A stretch of 64,000 nt of DNA from Larimichthys crocea (lineage: Eukaryota; Chordata; Actinopteri; Sciaenidae). Location: assembly GCF_000972845.2 (NCBI RefSeq), contig NC_040013.1:248001-312000 (forward strand), given 5' to 3'. Positions 1 to 12,110 of this stretch are shown here, one piece after another; position 1 is the stretch's first letter; the number at the start of each line of letters is the position of its first letter. Below the pieces are notes generated by a model. The model was given only the letters and a program-made list of their open reading frames with translations, was not told where the DNA came from and did not search any database. The position numbers and the translations under genes were made by a program.

Positions 1-160
1 CTTTTTTAAGCTTTATTTTTTTTTGACAGAGACAGCTGAAGAGTGACAGGAATGTTGGGATGAGAGAGACAGGGAACGACACACAGGTTGGACCCGAACC
101 CTCCGTAACAAGGACTGAGCCCTTGCACATGGGCAGCTGCTCCACCAATCGAGCCAAAGT
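1..160 (-). repeat. tRNA-derived SINE
   Basis: Read on the minus strand, the element starts at 160 with a tRNA-like RNA polymerase III promoter. An A-box-like stretch lies at 144-158 (TGGCTCGATTGGTGG) and a B-box-like stretch at 90-101 (GGGTTCGGGTCC). These are followed by a pyrimidine-rich body and an A-rich tail with AATAAA at the window edge (1-26). This matches the general plan of fish tRNA-derived SINEs with a CTCTCTC-type body. The tail may continue outside the window. No family name is assigned. A real tRNA gene is excluded because no cloverleaf acceptor stem closes around the boxes. Confidence 0.7.
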
Positions 161-205
161 AAAAGTGTTTTTTAATATCATCACAATTTAGGGCACTTAA
201 TTCAC

Positions 206-335
206 ATGTCATTTAGGCTCCAGTGTGCCAGATTTAGGGAGCTGTATGAACAGAATATAGTAGAAATGGAATATAACATGCATAAGTATGTTTTTTGTCA
301 CTAGATGCTACAGAATAACCACAATAAACAAACTG
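206..335 (+). repeat. TIR-element end (MITE fragment)
   Basis: The stretch from about 213 (CTCCAGTGTGCCAGATTTAG) is nearly the reverse complement of the end of another repeat at 8315-8341 (CTAAATCTGACACGCTGGAC). That is what two copies of one terminal-inverted-repeat element would show. The sequence resembles a widespread teleost non-autonomous DNA transposon that begins and ends with a 'ggtccagtgtg' motif. Only one end is clear here; the inner boundary is a guess and no target duplication was identified. Confidence 0.45.
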
Positions 336-2520
336 ATCCTTAAAAAAGTGAAAGTAAATTTTCTGTTTTTGCCACTCACACAACAAACACTGTCCCTGGA
401 AACAGCTACTGTACATTCCATTTTAACAAGAATGACAGATCACTGTCAACATGAATGGATACCACTCAGACATCTGCCAAAAACAACCTCCCATACGAAA
501 GAAAATGTCTTATTTTTGTTTGTAACGTTACACTTATGCAACTGGAACAATACAGGCATTTGTTCACAATTCAGGAAACAAAACGGTGAGATTAATATTA
601 CAATATCACACAAATTACCGTTTGGCCAATAATATGACTCACTCCCCTTTAAGAGCTGTCATAAGGTAACTAGGCTTGTAAAAGGACAAAAGGCGTCCGC
701 CTTGCCCACAAGCCAGAGGTTTTATCCTCCTTCCTGATGGAAACCAGTCACATTCACTGGTAACAATAGGCCGGGTCACTGGATCTGTGGGATTTCTCTG
801 AACTTGAAAATTTATTCCTGACATCAGCTTCCTCTGTGACAAATGTTGCACACCTACGAACACAGCTGCAGACCTATGTGCAGCTGTGTTCCATATTTAC
901 CACAGAATACACGGGAATGACTCCTGTCACTACGTGACCCTGTTCTGTCGATATAGAACGTTGGTTTTCGAAGACATTTTCCTCAATGTCATTTCTGACT
1001 TCATGTCCTCTATGTGTTTCTGTGGGTCTAAAGAGCAGCTGCTTGTAAGAGATGCTGGCTTCTCAGCAACGTGACACACACTCTTTTCATGGTCAGGTGG
1101 CTCCACTGGAAACAGGATCTCAGCCACATAAACCACAAGAGGTTTGAATTGGGACAAGATAGTTGCAAGGGAACAGAAATCAGACAGTGCATCCTGTATT
1201 CTGATACACTGCAAAAAGAGAATGTGCAAGAAAAAAAATGGACCCCTCCCTTTTGCGCCAAAGCCTCTTCCTTTTTAAAATTAGTGAAGCGTTCTCACTC
1301 TCCCCGCGGTGATGCCTTGCCTGCTGAGCCTGGCTAATGTCTGCTGCAGCTGATCGTCTGTCACTCATTGCTACTATCAGGCTGATAGTGTAGACTGAAC
1401 ATGGAGACTGGACCGCTGCTCCGAGAGAGATTATTGACAGGCGACAGCCACATGTTGTGTTTCAACAAAATCCATAGAGGAACAAACTAACAACATTGTC
1501 ATGTTTAATGTTTAATTGATTCATTGGCAAAAAATAAACAGTAAGTTTCCCTCCAGTCACAAGGGTTTGTCTTCCCTCTAGTCACTAAGGGAAAAAGACA
1601 TACTGAGTTTTTGTCCGAAATCACTCACACACACTATATCCACTTTCTACTATTTTAATATGACTGTCTAAATTCATGGTGGGAATTTATGCAGTACATT
1701 TCCTCATAAATTCCAACAAACTTGTAATAAAAGTGTGAAAATTTCAGTTATGTGAAATATAATTCTGTCAGTGATGACACAAAATGATGATTCATCAAGT
1801 GTCTCAAAAATGTCAGCTCATTAATTATCATGTTTATCATCTTCAGGATATTAAATGATCGAAAAGAAGATGGATTTCAAACAAATTGTCACTGCCATTG
1901 CACTACTTTTGTCTTGTATTTATAATTTTTATTTTATTTTATTAATTTCAGGATTTCTGAAAGTTACAGTAGCTTTTTACTTTTTTAACTTTTCACCATT
2001 TGCAGATTTTGATTTTAGCGATATAGCTAAACCTTTACTAATCATGATCACATCATACATTATCCTGAAATGCTTCCATTAGCTCCCAAAAAATATTCTG
2101 TGGATTAGATATCGAATTTGTTGTCAGCTCTACAATGTCAACGGTTTCTTCATTCTCATTCTTTGTCACGTCCTTCAGGGTTTAATAATTGATACAAATG
2201 ATATCCAGAGAATAAAAGATGTTCAAAGCACATTTTTTAAACATTCATTTGTTTTGTTGCCTTGAATATTCTTTGTGTGTGACTTGTGTTATTTTTAGTT
2301 AAATACTAAATACAATACTTAATAAATGAATAAATATATATATTTTCATTGACAAATAATGAATTCATGTATTTATTGTACACCAGTTTTGTACGTGTGC
2401 TGCATGCACCACAGGAGCCTGGTATCATTTTATTTTCAGAGAAACTCTAAATACGTCAAAAGACATGTTGCTTGATGAGCACATAGTTCTCTTCAAAACG
2501 TTGTAGTGTCTATATAGTTA
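336..2520. other. No gene seen
   Basis: This is AT-rich sequence with only short chance open frames. The 62-codon frame at 886-1074 ends in a segment resembling part of the 15244-15540 frame (see findings), so part of it could be an old dispersed repeat. A sequence around 1855-2080 codes for a hydrophobic low-complexity peptide but has AT-driven composition and no splice or promoter support. Confidence 0.5.
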
Positions 2521-2525
2521 TGTAT

Positions 2526-2606
2526 ACTATATTATATTATATTATATTATATTATATTATATTATATTATATTATATTATCTTCATTTATATTATATTAT
2601 ATTATA
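2526..2606. repeat. (ATATT)n microsatellite
   Basis: A pentanucleotide tandem array of ATATT units, interrupted once by CTTCATTT at 2581-2588. The single interruption suggests an older array that is now split in two. Confidence 0.95.
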
Positions 2607-2608
2607 TA

Positions 2609-2847
2609 GTTTGTCAGTGTGAACATATTTCCAATAAAACACATTTGAATAAATTGAGAAGATCTGACTTTAAAAGTGAATTATTTTTATTATTGATATT
2701 TGTGTATTTTGTTATATCAGTGGATGACTATGGCTTGGATGAATGAATATATTTGCCATCAGGCACATCCTGACTGAGAATATAATATTCATAACCATTA
2801 ACTTAGCTAAATAACAAATTACCAAATAACACGCACAGAAAGAGAGC
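2609..2847. other. AT-rich spacer, no gene
   Basis: Unique-looking AT-rich sequence between two microsatellites; nothing coding is seen. Confidence 0.5.
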
Positions 2848-2887
2848 GATATTATATATAATATATATATATATATATATTATATAT

Positions 2888-2924
<37 letters not shown>

Positions 2925-2945
2925 CTTATATATATATCTATAACC

Positions 2946-2987
<42 letters not shown>

Positions 2988-2988
2988 T
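2848..2988. repeat. (TA)n/(CA)n microsatellite
   Basis: A long alternating TA tract with small interruptions is followed by a CA run at about 2963-2986. TA runs of this kind are self-complementary and can extrude cruciforms. They are also prone to assembly length error. Confidence 0.95.
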
Positions 2989-4187
2989 ATATGGTTAAAT
3001 TCTCAAATAAGTATAGTATAACAGTTCAGAACATTTTTACATTAAATATCTGTGCAGTAGCAGATCGCTTCACCTTCAAGGAAAACGCCAAAGAGGAAAT
3101 TATCTCCAAGATAACATAAAGCCTGACATAAAGACTAAAATATGACACCACAAAAAACACAGAAGGAAGAAAATATAGATTTGTATTCAGTCTTCATATT
3201 TTGTTTCATCACTTAGTGACAGACTGAGAAAACCATTAACATAAGTGATCCTCTGCGCTTTACATTCTCAAATTCCACAAGTGACAATCATATGAAGGAA
3301 GTTCTGAAATATGAAGCATATATGCGAAGCATAACTCTAACAATTAACAGCAAAAACAACTCTAATTTTCTCTTCCAGTCCACAGTGAGCGTTAGCTCTT
3401 GGAGGAAAACACACAAACGTCTAGACTTATCATCTCAAATGTTCACACAGACAGGTGAATCCCCACGCTCAGCCAAAAAGGTAAATCAGCTTGGCTTACC
3501 TTTAACAACAAACACATGTATGTTTTGTAAGTGGAGTGGTTGGAGGCACACAAGGCGCTTGCCTGTAAGGTGCTAAATCGGAAACTTGGGGAAAAAAGCA
3601 ACAAAAAGCTCATTGGGAATCAGCAGACGTTCTTTCCCCCCTTTTATCAAAGAATCTTTCATAAACACATTAGGGACGAATCGCCCACCTGCATGATGTT
3701 TTCCCCCTCCTACTTCGCCTTCCATTTTTCCAGCCAACTGCACAGGACAAAGCAAAAGGTGCACCTCTAAGGTGTCCTCTCAGTGGAGAGCTTTTTCCTT
3801 CTTTATTTCAAACAGGCGAGCCCTTCTCTCCCCTCACACCAAATGCAATGCAGTGGGGCCCAGCTTTATTTCCCTCCGTGGGGAAAAACCTGAGCAGGGG
3901 ACAACAGAGAGTGGCTTTAGAATACAGGTCTGAAAGAGGGCAGCTGTAGTCTGAATGAGAGTCTATGTGCTTTTGTGTTTTAAATGAGCATTGTCTGTCA
4001 CTCAGTCCAGGGCATGGATTCTGGGGCAGCTATGGGGGGAACATCTTAAACTAAGTGTTAAACTAAGGATTGAAGTAATATAACAGGAGAGTCATGGGAG
4101 CAGGAGAGGTTAAAGTCAAATCATTCATTCATATGTGGAGTAGACAATATACAAGCACAGAGGTCACAGAAAGAAAAAGGCAAGTCT
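2989..4187. other. No gene seen
   Basis: Unique sequence with short open frames of up to about 94 codons and no family signature. The stretch 3530-3900 is somewhat richer in GC and non-repetitive, but neither an exon with splice sites nor a known motif could be made out. Confidence 0.45.
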
Positions 4188-4201
4188 TTATATATATATA
4201 A

Positions 4202-4260
<59 letters not shown>

Positions 4261-4274
4261 AATATCTATAATAT
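4188..4274. repeat. (TA)(CA)(TA) microsatellite
   Basis: A compound dinucleotide array in which a TA run is followed by a pure CA run (about 4203-4238) and then another TA run. Confidence 0.95.
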
Positions 4275-4361
4275 AGATATATAGGATGTATAGATTCTGT
4301 TATTTCTGGTGGTGGTGGGACAATTGGTTCAGGTATTAAAATGTCACATTTCAGGTGGCAT

Positions 4362-4449
4362 GGGAGGGGAAAGAGGGGAAAAAAGGGAAAGAGGGGGGGA
4401 AAGGGGGGGAAAAAGGGAAAAAGAGGAAGGAGGGGGGAAGGAAGGAAAA
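4362..4449 (+). repeat. 88-nt homopurine tract, G-rich
   Basis: Every base from 4362 to 4449 is A or G. Several runs of three to seven G are separated by A-rich loops of one to seven bases, so the plus strand satisfies the usual G-quadruplex pattern. The mirror-like purine composition also suits intramolecular triplex formation. The fold is an inference from composition only. Confidence 0.85.
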
Positions 4450-5316
4450 TGTATCATTGCACTTGCTGCTGTAATGCAGTGAGCTGACAATACGATCTAG
4501 GGTGACAGAAGTAGGACAGATGGGGAAGGTGCTTGTCTTTGTCACCTCGTCTTCACTACCTGGTCCTGTATTGTGTCTCTGAAAACATAATGAGATTTTC
4601 AAGTGTAGCACCACCTGGTCCACTTTATCTTTTCTGTGCTCCATCCCCTCTCCACACCAGCTTTGGCTGCTAAATTATCAGTGAAAACAGTGGTTTGTCT
4701 GTCCCTAGTTAAAGCTGCACTTGGTGAGCTCTTAGCCAGAAATTTAACCTGATTCATGAAGTGGAGGAGAGAAAAGTGATGCATCCACCACTAATTGAGA
4801 CTCGCACAAATGACTATAAATTCAGGTGTTGATAGTCAGTGGAAATCCTCTCCACACAGGAAGAATTTAATCCAGAGAACCATTACGTTCTCACGTTTGT
4901 TCATGTAAATCATCACACATGGTATTCATACAGATACTGTTGTCTCTTGAAACTACCATTGTCACTTTCTTAACACAAAATTTAAGGGTCCACATTGTCT
5001 GAGGTTAACCAAAAGCAACAACTGACACATCAAGAGTCATCTAAAGTAAGCAAATAAGGCTTTTTAGGTATCTATATCTGTAAACTATTTATATTTATTT
5101 ATTTATATTTGCTTTGTCTCTCACCACAGGGCCATCTCTAAGCTGAGGTGATGATCTAACTGCCCTCTGTGTGTAAATTATGAATATAATGTCTCACTGC
5201 TCCTCCACAGATACCTGACCAAAGTTTATTTATGATAATCAATGTGAGTCGGGACTCCGTGACTGAAAGGAACATCAATTCTTTTCAGATAATCTTACAA
5301 ATCTCTGATGTAATGT
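4450..5316. other. No gene seen
   Basis: Unique sequence. If the candidate exon at 5317-5520 were real and on the minus strand, its next exons would have to lie here or further left. I could not identify a convincing acceptor plus continuing frame. Confidence 0.4.
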
Positions 5317-5520
5317 TCATCTTTCTAAACCATTCCTTACTCCAGTGTGTCCTACCTTGAGGAGCTCAGCCACAGCTCTTCTCCTCTTCGATGTCTCTAC
5401 AAACTGTTCACTAGCACAGCGAACATCATGTTTCCAATGATACTGAACACTGGACATAAAGTTACAATTGAAACAGTAAAGTCTGTTGATCAGAAACGCC
5501 AGAATCAAGGAAAGAAACAT
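5317..5520 (-). other. Candidate secreted-protein first exon (unconfirmed)
   Basis: The minus-strand frame starts at ATG 5518-5520. Its first residues, MFLSLILAFLINRLYCFNC, look like a short signal peptide. A charged stretch follows with the basic cluster SKRRRAVAELLK. Just after that leucine-lysine pair the minus strand reads AAG|GTAGGA, a good splice-donor match. Without splicing the frame runs to a stop at 5317 (67 residues). A TATA-like tract lies at about 5740-5752 and a perfect CRE palindrome at 5704-5711. I do not recognise the protein. The frame is short and its composition could be chance. Confidence 0.15.
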
Positions 5521-5703
5521 GCGTGTTGAACCTTTGTATTCCAAGAAAAGGTGACACTGTGAGACTGACTCCTTTGTCCTTTCCTAGACACTTTTCCTTG
5601 ACTTCGATAGAAAACATCATAAGGTCAAAGAATTATGTGATAGACATCTGCGGTCCTCAGAGAATCTGACTTCACCTATGGTATCCACACACATTGTGGT
5701 CAT

Positions 5704-5711
5704 TGACGTCA
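5704..5711. promoter_or_regulatory. Perfect CRE palindrome TGACGTCA
   Basis: An exact 8-bp cAMP-response element (CREB/ATF family site). It lies just upstream of the candidate minus-strand exon at 5317-5520 and about 30 bp below an AT-rich TATA-like tract on that strand. Occupancy is inferred, not shown. Confidence 0.35.
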
Positions 5712-7133
5712 CAGGCTTGAAACTGTCAGAATATTGGTGATATAATTATAAAAACACATCATTCTGGTTCTGTGACTCTTCAGCTCAGTCCTTTTCACTC
5801 AGCAGTTCACGGAGGCTGGCTAATAGATGGGTTAGGCAACTGAATTAACTTAGGAAACGTAGCAGTGAATGTGGCGCTGCCTGTTTCACATAGTAGATCA
5901 GAATGGCCGTGGAGGCGCTGTGATAACTTAAGGAAACATCTAAAATTATATTGCAGCGTTTCTTATGATTTTTCAGGACTTATTATCCTAAGCACCTGAT
6001 TAATAACAAATGACAAAATGTTTTTTGGAAAACCTACCTGGTTATTGGTCCATAAGAATGTGAGCATATGATTTAACATCACTTGGTTACACGTCCAATT
6101 CAGTATTTTACATTAGAGTTGTGATTTCATCTAATCGTTCCTAACCATTTCCTTATCTCAGACCTTGCTGCTGCCAACACTGTGTTACTTCAGTCATCTC
6201 GGAAACCAAACACAGTGACAGTGTTCATGTTTGTTCTACTGGTTGGGTGTGTCCTGCAGCCTAATTAAGACTGAAGCCGTCCTCTCTCCACATGTGGAGC
6301 TGAGACAGTTTCACAGAGCGGCCCCAATGTTTGGGGACTTCTCTCTTCCCTCCGATCAAATTTCAGGCCAGAATAAAAAGAGTCTCAACACTTTTGTCAG
6401 TGGAATGAAAGACTCTCATCTCTCTGTGGGTCATTGTGGACAGAGGCCAGCGTCACTGTACATCCGACCTATTTACCTGACTCAGCAGCACTTCCACAGT
6501 CCAAACAACACAAAGTAGCCATCTGTACCAGAAATGTGGCAGCAGGTTGGCTCTACAGCTTTTCTGCTCACAATGTGTTACTTGGTATCGAATTGATATC
6601 TACATGTATCAGTGACTATTGATGACTGTTGATGAAGTTCATTTCATTAACCCTAACCCTTCATCATAACTAATTTGAGTGTGATGTGCATGTCAATATC
6701 ACAAATCCATATTTTACAAAAGTATTTACCTGTTTTAGGATTAAATTATAATTTCAGGTTTATTATCATTATTCTTGTTGTGGTCATTCCTATCACTGAT
6801 AGATATAGTGTACTCTAAGTCAGTTTGTTTAGTTAGTTACTTTCGTTTTGGTCTCTATAGCTAATTTCCTCGTCTATGACAACTGTGAGGGGGGTGATTT
6901 TTTTTAACCCTAACCCTCACCCGTTCAGATCATATTAAGGTCCGTAGTTGCGCATAATTATCAGTGTGACCGTTTGATTGACAGGTACATGCTGTTACAG
7001 ATGACTTATTAGAGCACCCAGGTGTCATTCGATCCGCCTCAGGTCCGCCGATGATACACGTCTTTGCCGAGATTCAGATTAACCGAGAGGCAGAATAAGC
7101 AGTACATCCAACATGCTGCTTTGGAAACCTGGG
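5712..7133. other. No gene seen
   Basis: Unique sequence. It contains two short telomere-like CCCTAACCCT stretches near 6652 and 6908, each only about two repeat units long and therefore unremarkable. Short open frames at 6231-6622 show no family resemblance. Confidence 0.45.
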
Positions 7134-7141
7134 TGACGTCA
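7134..7141. promoter_or_regulatory. Perfect CRE palindrome TGACGTCA
   Basis: A second exact CREB/ATF palindrome, about 1.4 kb from the first. A TATA-like TTTTTATACTG lies about 23 bp to the right. No associated transcript start or exon could be recognised. Confidence 0.3.
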
Positions 7142-7449
7142 TTTAGGCTCTGTCCATTTTTTATACTGTCACTGAGATTGAAAATAAGTCAAACAGGTCA
7201 AGAAACACAAGCAAAGCACAGAAATGAACGTTCAAGTTAAACTGCACACAGTTTTATTACACTGTTGTACACACAGTTATATACAGTAAACTCACTTTAG
7301 TGTGACCTCCAGATATAGTGGTTTCTTTCCAACCTGTCTGATGATGTGAATGCTCTTGTTTCTTGAACAGTTGGAGTCACCTTATCCCAGATGTCAACTT
7401 TACTTTCAATGTTTCATTGATAAAGTAATCTCAATGCAAGGTCCATTTT

Positions 7450-7880
7450 TACAGAGCTTTCAGTCTCATGACAATCTCAGCTTACTTTACCAGCGACCAG
7501 CCTGAAAGGAACTATGACGTTTAATGCAGAGCTGTAGTCGATGAAGAGCAATCTCACAGAGCACACAGAAGGTGTCTGCTATGGAATCTTCTGTTGATCG
7601 GTTGGGGCAGTAAACAAGCTGTGGTGGGTTCAGTGTGCTGGGTAGTGAGGAGCAGATGTGATCCATGACCAGCTGTTCAAAACACTTCATCACTACAGAA
7701 GTGATGTGCCACTGAGTGACAGTCATGCAGGCAGGCTGGTCTTGTTTTCTTGGATACAGGAATGATGATGGAGGCTTTGATGCATGTTGGTATGAAAGAC
7801 TGAGCCAGATAGGTTGAACATTGCTGTAAACAGCAGTGCTGGTTGGTTGGCACAACGTTGAACCTCTATACTTCAGCTGT
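7450..7880 (-). pseudogene. LINE reverse-transcriptase fragment (Rex1/jockey-like)
   Basis: The minus-strand frame contains the RT segment [20 protein letters not shown], then [17 protein letters not shown]. These correspond to the 'RPVALTSVVMK-FE-LV' and 'QFAYRPNRSTDDA' blocks of fish jockey/Rex1-type non-LTR retrotransposons. After a frame slip, an [12 protein letters not shown] stretch continues the palm domain near 7500-7540. Endonuclease, finger and C-terminal parts are missing and the frame is shifted, so this is a dead, 5'- and 3'-truncated relic. It appears to be the same general family as the LINE relic at 29850-30606 in the opposite orientation. Exact clade is unresolved. Confidence 0.75.
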
Positions 7881-8164
7881 TTTTGCTTGTTGACTGCAGA
7901 CTGCCTCAATGCAAGCATGAAAGTTGTTTAGTTTACCTGCTAGAGACGCATCAGCACTTGACAAGGAGAAGAAGACCTTGCCACATGCTTTTAGAGTTTC
8001 CCTCCTGGGATTGTTCCACGTTCTTCCTGCATTTTTATTCTCACATTGCTAGACTGCAGCCTTAATTTATAGGACACTGTCCGTTTATGGCATCCTGTAG
8101 TTTTCAGTACAGTTGCTTGTGTTGATTTTGAAATGTATGCCACCACAGTCTTTGGTATCCTCTA

Positions 8165-8345
8165 ACCAAATCAAGTGTTGAAGTCCTCTGGGCTGCAACC
8201 TGCTACCTCTCACTGAGTGTGATTAGTGCCACTGATAGGCCAATTAGAGGCCACTATGCTACAGTTATATATATTCTAGCTAATATTCCATTTCCTCATA
8301 TTCTATAAATAGAGGCCCTAAATCTGACACGCTGGACCTTTAACT
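8165..8345. repeat. TIR-element fragment (MITE)
   Basis: The right end, CTAAATCTGACACGCTGGAC at about 8319-8338, is nearly the reverse complement of the start of the repeat at 213-235. It is preceded by a CTGCAACCTGCTACCTC segment typical of the 3' side of that teleost repeat family. The left boundary is uncertain. Confidence 0.45.
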
Positions 8346-11300
8346 AAACTGACCCAGACACCCCATAGCACATATTTCTACACACAAATACAGCACATGG
8401 TTAAATTTGTCCTGGGTCTGTGTTTCCTGGTTTGAGCACCTTGGTTCCAATGAATCTCGAAGTTCCAACACACAACAACAAAATAGAAAGAAATGGTTTC
8501 CCCAGTTTACTGTGGAAAAGATTGGCAGGCTTGCACCTCAACCACATCCAACATGGGATGAACAGCCAGACAGCCAACATCAGTGCTGGAGCTCACCAAT
8601 GGCTCAAAAGGATGCAGACATAACCACATAACCACATTGTTATGGTGATAAACACATTATCAGGTCTGTCTGCAAGATGCCAAACTTGTATGCTTGCTTT
8701 CTGAATGGAGTTTGGCTGGATCAGGGCAGCATGCAAACTTGGTTCATAGTAAAGTATAACTATAAGTATGAAATAGTAGTATAGACGCTACGAGTGGAGG
8801 TCTGCACTTCAGTTACTTGCTGCTGCACACAGGTTGATAAACCAGAAGATAAATCCACATTAGGTTTTAAAAAAAAACAAATAACTCCAAGTTCTCCAGG
8901 TGTTAATTCCTCCACAAACTTTGGCTCCTCCAGAGTCTCCCCACACTCAGCAGAAGTCTATCAGCCCCAATCAAACACTCTCCAAAGTCATGCGATATGC
9001 ACAACTTTTTCAACTAAAGTCCAATGTTTTCAACCTCACACAAATAGTGCAAGAGTGAATCGGACCCAAATTTGCATCTTTATATTGACTTTGTATGTAA
9101 TCGCTCACTTGAACATATCATTACGCAAAGTACTCAAAGGTGGGGTCAGTCATACTGGAGAAAGATACTTGATGAGTACTGCTTGTTGAGTCTCATTTCC
9201 AGCACAAACACAACCTATTGTGTTGCATGTCTCGCGCCGAGCCGTTTACATCGCTGTTTGATGACCTGAGAATGAGAGGCAACATTCAAGTATGTTTTTC
9301 TAGACTGACTGACCCCATGTTTAATGCAGTTTGATATGAGTTGCGTGTTTAAAGACAAGCAGTGTCATCTACCAGTAGCCCATGATCATACTGCTTATAC
9401 AGTCTGCATTAAGAGTATTATTGTAATAAATAGGTATCTGAGAGAACTGTTAAAAATTAGAAAATTGTGATGTTAATTGTGGAAAAAATTAATTGTGTAG
9501 AAGCTCTAGCTGTTATACATATAGATTAGACAGATTTTTGACCATACAGTTTAGTCTGTTGTGTGACTATATGATGGTGCTGGCACTGCAGGGTGGAGGT
9601 TGTTTAATTCTGCTTATGAGACCTCTGGAAGTGTGGGGCCAGCCCTGCTCTCTGGCTGCAGAGCTCCTCTCTCTTTTCTCAGTCTGCTCTTAATCTGCGG
9701 CTCTTTATAGCCAAAGCCCTTATCCCTGTATAATCCATGGAATAAAGTTGTTTAGCTTGCAGCCTTCATCCATCCCTCTTTTTAATCAAGCTAATGGAAG
9801 CAACATACTGTATATTGTATTGATTCCTCTCACTATGGTTTTCACAATGAATCGATGGCCATTCCAAGCAGAGCAGCCATCCCACATTTCTTACTGTTCC
9901 TTTCCTCGCCCCCTCCTCTCATCACCTGTCTATCTCGTGATGTTTGAATAAGCACAAAGAGAGAGAAAAAAAGCAAACATCTATCACGCTTGCATTTTTG
10001 CTGCCCAACTTCACAAATCTCACACCCTGGTTGACTGATGTGTAACCTCTGAGTGGCTGAGCTCTTGACCTGTAAAGAGAAGGCTTATATCTTCCCTCTG
10101 CTAATCTGGAGAGTCGGCTGCTAGCTGGTGCGAGGGCAGCAGGCCAATTCAAAACTCCTGTAACAAATCAGATGGCACCCAGCCAAGTGTCATAAGGAAC
10201 AGACAGGTAATGACAATTCACTTACCCCCTATGTAAGAATCAATTCTCCCACAATGCACCTGTCACAGAGCCTTCTGTGAGCCGAAGCCATTTCTTCCTA
10301 CTGTCTGACACAGTAATTGCATGTTAATTTTTTTTTTTTCAAGCAGCATTTGGGGAAATTGTGATGAATCATGCTGCCAAACTTTTTTCCTTGCATGAAA
10401 TAAGATCCCAACAAAGTAAAAATAAACGAGTTCATCCACATTTAAATGACGCCATGGAGGGGAAAGGCTGCACACGGCGTTCTATTAAATGGATTGAAAT
10501 CAAATCAAATCAACCCCTCTGCTCTGTGTTCCACTGCTGACTGTAGAGTCAGTCAATCAGAATCAGCTCAGACTCCCACAGGACAAGTTTTATACCAGAA
10601 AATACCTGAGACTCGTCTGGATGGATGCCTTAGATTTTATTTTATTTTACATGCCACCCCAGAGCTTCATATTACGAGACAAAGATTAGATTGTACTATT
10701 TAAATGAAGTAAAAACAATATTTGTGACCCATTAATACTTAAGTGCTTTCCATTAAAATATGACAATAATATCCCTGCTGGAACATATGCAGCGTTTAGA
10801 GCTTCTATTGCTGTCTAACATCAAAAGTAACTGCTATAAGTGGATGTGCTGTACAGTCTGTTTCACAGTGTTTGTAACGGTCTGTCACATCGTCATGTGC
10901 AGATGGTCACATCTGAATTTTGAAACACCAGCAGTCAGTTGAAGGAAATTGTTCAATAACTGCACAAGTAAAAAAAAAAAAAATACATTGACATATGATC
11001 ATTCTTTGTCACAGAAACGGTGACAGGACTTGAAGAAAAAGACCATCAGTCGATATTGTATTTTGTTTTCTTATTGTTGTTGTGAGTAAAGGGAGACGGC
11101 AAAATAAGAATTTTTACTTGAATATGACAATAAATCTCTTGATTGTGCTTTTGAACGTATGCCCAATTTTTTTTTTAGCACAGACCAGTCAACAAACAAA
11201 GCTTTTAAGGGCCAAAGGCCATCCAGATTTTGACCACTTTGCCCAGCTGTCCACTCTTCGCCACATTGCACATTATGACATGTTCCTTCATTACCATGAA

Positions 11301-11639
11301 CACACACACGGATCAGTCCTACATATACTGGCCTGCTGTCGGTGGAGATACTCACATATTTAGAACAATTAACATTTGTTAAAGACTACCAAACAACCGA
11401 GACAGAGGGTCTTTTAATGGGAACTGTTGATAATAAGAAAAACCTAAGACTAAAAACTAAATCACTAAAGACTGCAAAACCTTCAATGCAGTCCTCTCTT
11501 TCAGCCTTTCAAACAAACTGATATGTAGACCAGACAATACAACAAGACTATGGAAATACACTGAAGAACAAAATACAAAAAAAAGATAAATAAGTAAAAT
11601 TAAACAAACAAACGAGAAAAAAACTACTCTCTTTCAATC
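8346..11639. other. No gene seen; possible regulatory blocks
   Basis: The longest open frame (8794-9189, 131 codons) has low-complexity serine/threonine-rich content and no domain signature, and I regard it as non-coding. The blocks 9590-9960 and 10020-10520 are repeat-free, moderately GC-rich and contain homeodomain-like TAAT cores. They look like possible conserved non-coding elements, but this rests on appearance only. Confidence 0.35.
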
Positions 11640-12110
11640 TTAATATTTGAAGTTTGCTGTCCTCATGCTTAGCAACACCTGATTCAGCTGCTTGCTGCTG
11701 GTCATGCATGAAGAAGCATGCTTCAAACAGAACACGACATTTGTAACATTTTGTTAAGTTTCAACCAATGTTTCTACTTTGTAAATCGATATATAAAGTT
11801 ATTAAATACTGTGTAGTGCGTCTATAAAGCCTGTGTGTCTGTATGAGACGCAGTAATAAAGCATGAGAACGTGTTGATGAACCTTATTTAGATGGCCGTT
11901 ATAAAGTTTGAACTGATGTTTATAAAACCTTAAGTGCTTAAGAAATAGTTTATAAAGCACATATAAAGAATATTTACATGTGTATTTTAAAGTTGCAACT
12001 CAAGTAGAAAAGTACAGTTGTTAACAGTACAATAGCTACTAACTTAAGTTTGATTAGCTATGCATTAACCATTTATTAATGATGGTTATTATAAAGTATT
12101 ATTTTAAAAA
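11640..12110. other. Possible degenerate dispersed repeat
   Basis: Recurring TATAAAG/TTATAAAG motifs at irregular spacing (for example 11791, 11823, 11899, 11919, 11951, 11963 and 12091) resemble teleost MITE-like repeats built around 'ttataaagtg'. No paired terminal repeats or target duplication could be aligned, so this is tentative. Confidence 0.2.

Noticed and set aside
6651..6921. Interstitial telomere repeats (CCCTAACCCT)
   Set aside because: Only about two units at each of two places, which is expected by chance in AT-rich DNA.
8794..9189. 131-codon plus-strand open frame
   Set aside because: Serine/threonine-rich, no domain, no promoter or splice context, and overlapping other frames; treated as chance.
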